Positions 61,632 through 63,543 of a stretch of 63,543 nt of DNA are shown here, in pieces (positions within the stretch are counted from its first letter, which is position 1; each line of letters begins with the position of its first letter). Location of the stretch: the NCBI RefSeq assembly GCF_000622895.1, contig NZ_AVCC01000008.1:1-63543 (forward strand), given 5' to 3'. Below the pieces are notes generated by a model, which was not told the origin of the DNA, did no database searches, and was given only the letters and a program-made list of their open reading frames with translations. A program made the translations under genes and the position numbers. The stretch comes from Herminiimonas sp. CN. Lineage in GTDB: Bacteria; Pseudomonadota; Gammaproteobacteria; Burkholderiales; Burkholderiaceae_D.

Positions 61632-63152
61632 TTAAAAGAAGCCCAGTGCCTTAGGACTATAGCTGACCAGCAGGTTTTTGGTCTGTTGGTAGTGGTCCAG
61701 CATCATCTTATGGTTCTCACGGCCGATACCGGACTGTTTGTAACCACCGAACGCAGCGTGGGCTGGGTACAGGTGGTAGCAATTGGTCCAGACACGACCG
61801 GCCTGAATCGCGCGACCGACACGGAACGCACGCGAACCGTCGCGGGTCCACAAGCCGGCACCCAGACCGTACAGGGTATCGTTGGCGATTTCCAGCGCTT
61901 CCGCTTCATCCTTGAAGGTGGTGACCGACAGCACCGGCCCGAAAATCTCTTCCTGGAAGATACGCATCTTGTTGTTGCCGAGGAATACTGTCGGCTTGAT
62001 GTAATAGCCGCCGGCCAAATCGCCACCGAGGTTGTTGCGTTCGCCGCCGATCAGCTTGTTGGCACCCTCCTGCGCGCCGATGTCAATGTAGGACAGGATT
62101 TTTTCCATTTGTTCCTGAGAAGCCTGGGCGCCGATCATCGTGGTCGCATCGAGCGGATTGCCCTGCTTGATGGCGGCTACGCGCTTGATCGCGCGTTCCA
62201 TGAATTTTTCGTAGATCGACTCCTGGATCAACACGCGCGATGGGCAGGTGCAGACTTCACCCTGGTTCAGCGCGAACATCGCGAAACCTTCCAGGCACTT
62301 GTCGAAGAATTCGTCATCCGCATCCATCACATCGGCAAAGAAGATGTTCGGCGATTTACCGCCCAGCTCCAGCGTGACCGGGATCAGGTTTTGCGCCGCG
62401 TATTGCATGATCAGGCGGCCAGTACCGGTTTCGCCGGTGAAGGCGATCTTGGCGATGCGTTTATTGGAAGCCAGCGGTTTGCCTGCTTCCAGGCCAAAAC
62501 CGTTGACAATGTTCAATACGCCGGCAGGCAACAGATCGCCGATGACTTCCATCAAGACCATAATCGAGGCCGGCGTCTGTTCCGCCGGTTTCATGACCAC
62601 GCAATTGCCGGCAGCCAGCGCAGGCGCCAGCTTCCAGACCGCCATCAAAATCGGGAAATTCCACGGAATGATCTGACCGACTACGCCGAGCGGCTCATGG
62701 AAGTGATACGCGTAGGTTTCGGAGTCGATCTGGGAAACGCTGCCTTCCTGGGCCCGGATGCAGCCGGCAAAGTAACGGAAGTGGTCAATCGCCAGCGGAA
62801 TGTCAGCGGCCATGGTTTCACGGATCGGCTTGCCGTTGTCGATGGTTTCGGCTGTAGCGATCAATTCAAGATTGGCTTCCATCCGGTCGGCAATCTTGTT
62901 GAGGATGTTGGCGCGTTCGGCCGGGGAAGTTTTGCCCCATGCATCCTTGGCCGCATGCGCTGCATCAAGTGCGAGCTCAATGTCTTCTGCGGTGGAACGC
63001 GCGATTTCGCAGAAGGGCTGACCGGTAATCGGTGTGACGTTGGCGAAATATTCGCCCTTGACCGGCGCCACGAACTTGCCGCCGATGAAATTATCGTAAC
63101 GTTGTTTGAAGGGGTTCTTGACGCCTAATTTGCTGATGTCTGCGAGATTCAT
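61632..63152 (-). CDS. NAD-dependent acetaldehyde dehydrogenase (ExaC/AcoD type)
   Basis: 506-residue aldehyde dehydrogenase. Cofactor-binding [17 protein letters not shown] and [19 protein letters not shown], active-site Glu in [15 protein letters not shown] and catalytic Cys in [13 protein letters not shown] near residue 302; the Cys-x-Cys pattern is typical of the ExaC/AcoD group. Oxidises acetaldehyde to acetate in ethanol or acetoin use. A sigma-54 promoter lies at 63223-63238. First gene of the long minus-strand alcohol array. Confidence 0.95.
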   Translation of the reverse strand: MNLADISKLGVKNPFKQRYDNFIGGKFVAPVKGEYFANVTPITGQPFCEIARSTAEDIELALDAAHAAKDAWGKTSPAERANILNKIADRMEANLELIATAETIDNGKPIRETMAADIPLAIDHFRYFAGCIRAQEGSVSQIDSETYAYHFHEPLGVVGQIIPWNFPILMAVWKLAPALAAGNCVVMKPAEQTPASIMVLMEVIGDLLPAGVLNIVNGFGLEAGKPLASNKRIAKIAFTGETGTGRLIMQYAAQNLIPVTLELGGKSPNIFFADVMDADDEFFDKCLEGFAMFALNQGEVCTCPSRVLIQESIYEKFMERAIKRVAAIKQGNPLDATTMIGAQASQEQMEKILSYIDIGAQEGANKLIGGERNNLGGDLAGGYYIKPTVFLGNNKMRIFQEEIFGPVLSVTTFKDEAEALEIANDTLYGLGAGLWTRDGSRAFRVGRAIQAGRVWTNCYHLYPAHAAFGGYKQSGIGRENHKMMLDHYQQTKNLLVSYSPKALGFF

Positions 63153-63222
63153 GTCGTCCTCATTCCTAAAGTGATTATGTGATTGGTCTTTGCAACAAGT
63201 GCGCCGTGCACATGACTCCCAG

Positions 63223-63238
63223 TGCAAACACCATGCCA
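63223..63238 (-). promoter_or_regulatory. Sigma-54 (-24/-12) promoter of the aldehyde dehydrogenase operon
   Basis: On the minus strand TGGCATG-N4-TTGCA: the -24 GG and -12 GC dinucleotides are exactly spaced. It lies about 70 bases before the start codon. Confidence 0.8.
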
Positions 63239-63380
63239 GATCGGCTTTTATCGCAAAAATCTGGAAATCCCTTATTGCCTGGGGCACTAGCATGGTGTTG
63301 CATGATCAAGGGGACCGAGAAACGGCAAAATGCATTTTTGAAAGTGATTGTTTTTTTGAACACAGCAGGAATTACTGTTG

Positions 63381-63405
63381 CAAATTGATTCAATGCTGCA
63401 ATTTG
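63381..63405. promoter_or_regulatory. Candidate enhancer-binding site
   Basis: Perfect inverted repeat CAAATTG-N11-CAATTTG, about 145 bases upstream of the sigma-54 promoter, a normal distance for an activator such as an AcoR/ExaE-type enhancer-binding protein. Confidence 0.5.
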
Positions 63406-63543
63406 ATGGCAAAAATGTGTAAGTCGAATCGAATCACCAAATACAGAATTGCGAATTATCAAATAATTTGCCTCGATTTCAGCGGCATATCAAAAACACA
63501 TGATAAATGATCCAATGCAAATTATATTTTTCAAAAAATGCAT

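Larger units (their letters stand above)
63153..63543. other. Upstream region of the aldehyde dehydrogenase gene
   Basis: 391 bases without a gene. It holds the sigma-54 promoter at 63223-63238 and an inverted repeat at 63381-63405. The far end becomes AT-rich. The short open frames here lack resemblance to known proteins. Confidence 0.6.

Noticed and set aside
63179-63510. Small open frames in the right-hand end
   Set aside because: They cover the sigma-54 promoter and inverted repeat and have no coding features.

Overview
The window is a high-GC, gene-dense chromosomal segment of a betaproteobacterium, most likely of the family Oxalobacteraceae in the Burkholderiales (Collimonas, Herbaspirillum, Janthinobacterium or a relative). 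This rests on the folE2-dxs-ispA-xseB order, the PhaM-type PHA granule protein, the aerobic benzoyl-CoA (box) pathway, the DUF3108 proteins and the gene style in general. No rRNA, tRNA, insertion sequence, phage gene or CRISPR array was seen.

Layout. 71-4537: minus-strand housekeeping block (folE2, dxs, ispA, xseB, a CreA-family protein). 4764-5864: lone Rieske oxygenase. 6030-10033: two-component system plus PepSY protein, divergent from an SHP-type cytochrome, a diheme cytochrome c and a cytochrome b561, which together look like a regulated small electron-transfer module. 10165-16175: PAS/GAF/GGDEF protein, small membrane protein, EamA transporter, mercaptopyruvate-type sulfurtransferase and a HEPN/MNT toxin-antitoxin pair. 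16310-26004: NfeD-type protease, divergent GT51/transpeptidase protein, two DUF3108 paralogues, amino-acid-type periplasmic binding protein, PhaM and a slipin. 26064-35682: box cluster (LiuC-like hydratase, boxA, boxB, boxC, boxR on minus; DUF4863 protein, boxD and an alpha/beta hydrolase on plus). 35926-47083: tamB/tamA, queC, metY-like, aceA, DUF2058 protein. 47262-47992: decayed partial duplicate of the phaM-slipin region. 48267-63152: PQQ-dependent alcohol oxidation region: NarL-type two-component system on plus, then a long minus-strand array (aldehyde dehydrogenase, DUF779, ABC and beta-propeller proteins of the PQQ-alcohol-dehydrogenase-associated families, a second ABC importer, and pqqE / tiny membrane protein / PuuD-like / SerC-like / PyrD-like / pqqA / pqqD).

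Two items stand out. (1) The PQQ locus has canonical pqqA, pqqD and pqqE but no pqqB or pqqC. Between pqqE and pqqA it carries a translationally coupled set: a 31-residue membrane peptide, a PuuD-like membrane protein, a SerC-fold aminotransferase whose phosphate-binding residues look altered, and a short dihydroorotate-dehydrogenase-like flavoprotein. (2) Eight copies (plus a possible ninth at the left edge) of a roughly 70-75 bp dispersed intergenic repeat were found by eye. Each starts near GGGTAT and ends in a stem with an 8-nt loop (AAATAC-N8-GTATATT type), with stem base pairs changing together in at least one copy. One copy supplies the stop codon of the sulfurtransferase gene and another forms the leader of queC.

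Also notable: a textbook sigma-54 promoter in front of the aldehyde dehydrogenase gene, a palindromic TGCATA-N5-TATGCA site at boxC, and a box cluster with no benzoate-CoA ligase in the window. All calls come from reading the sequence and knowledge of the families; no database search was run.
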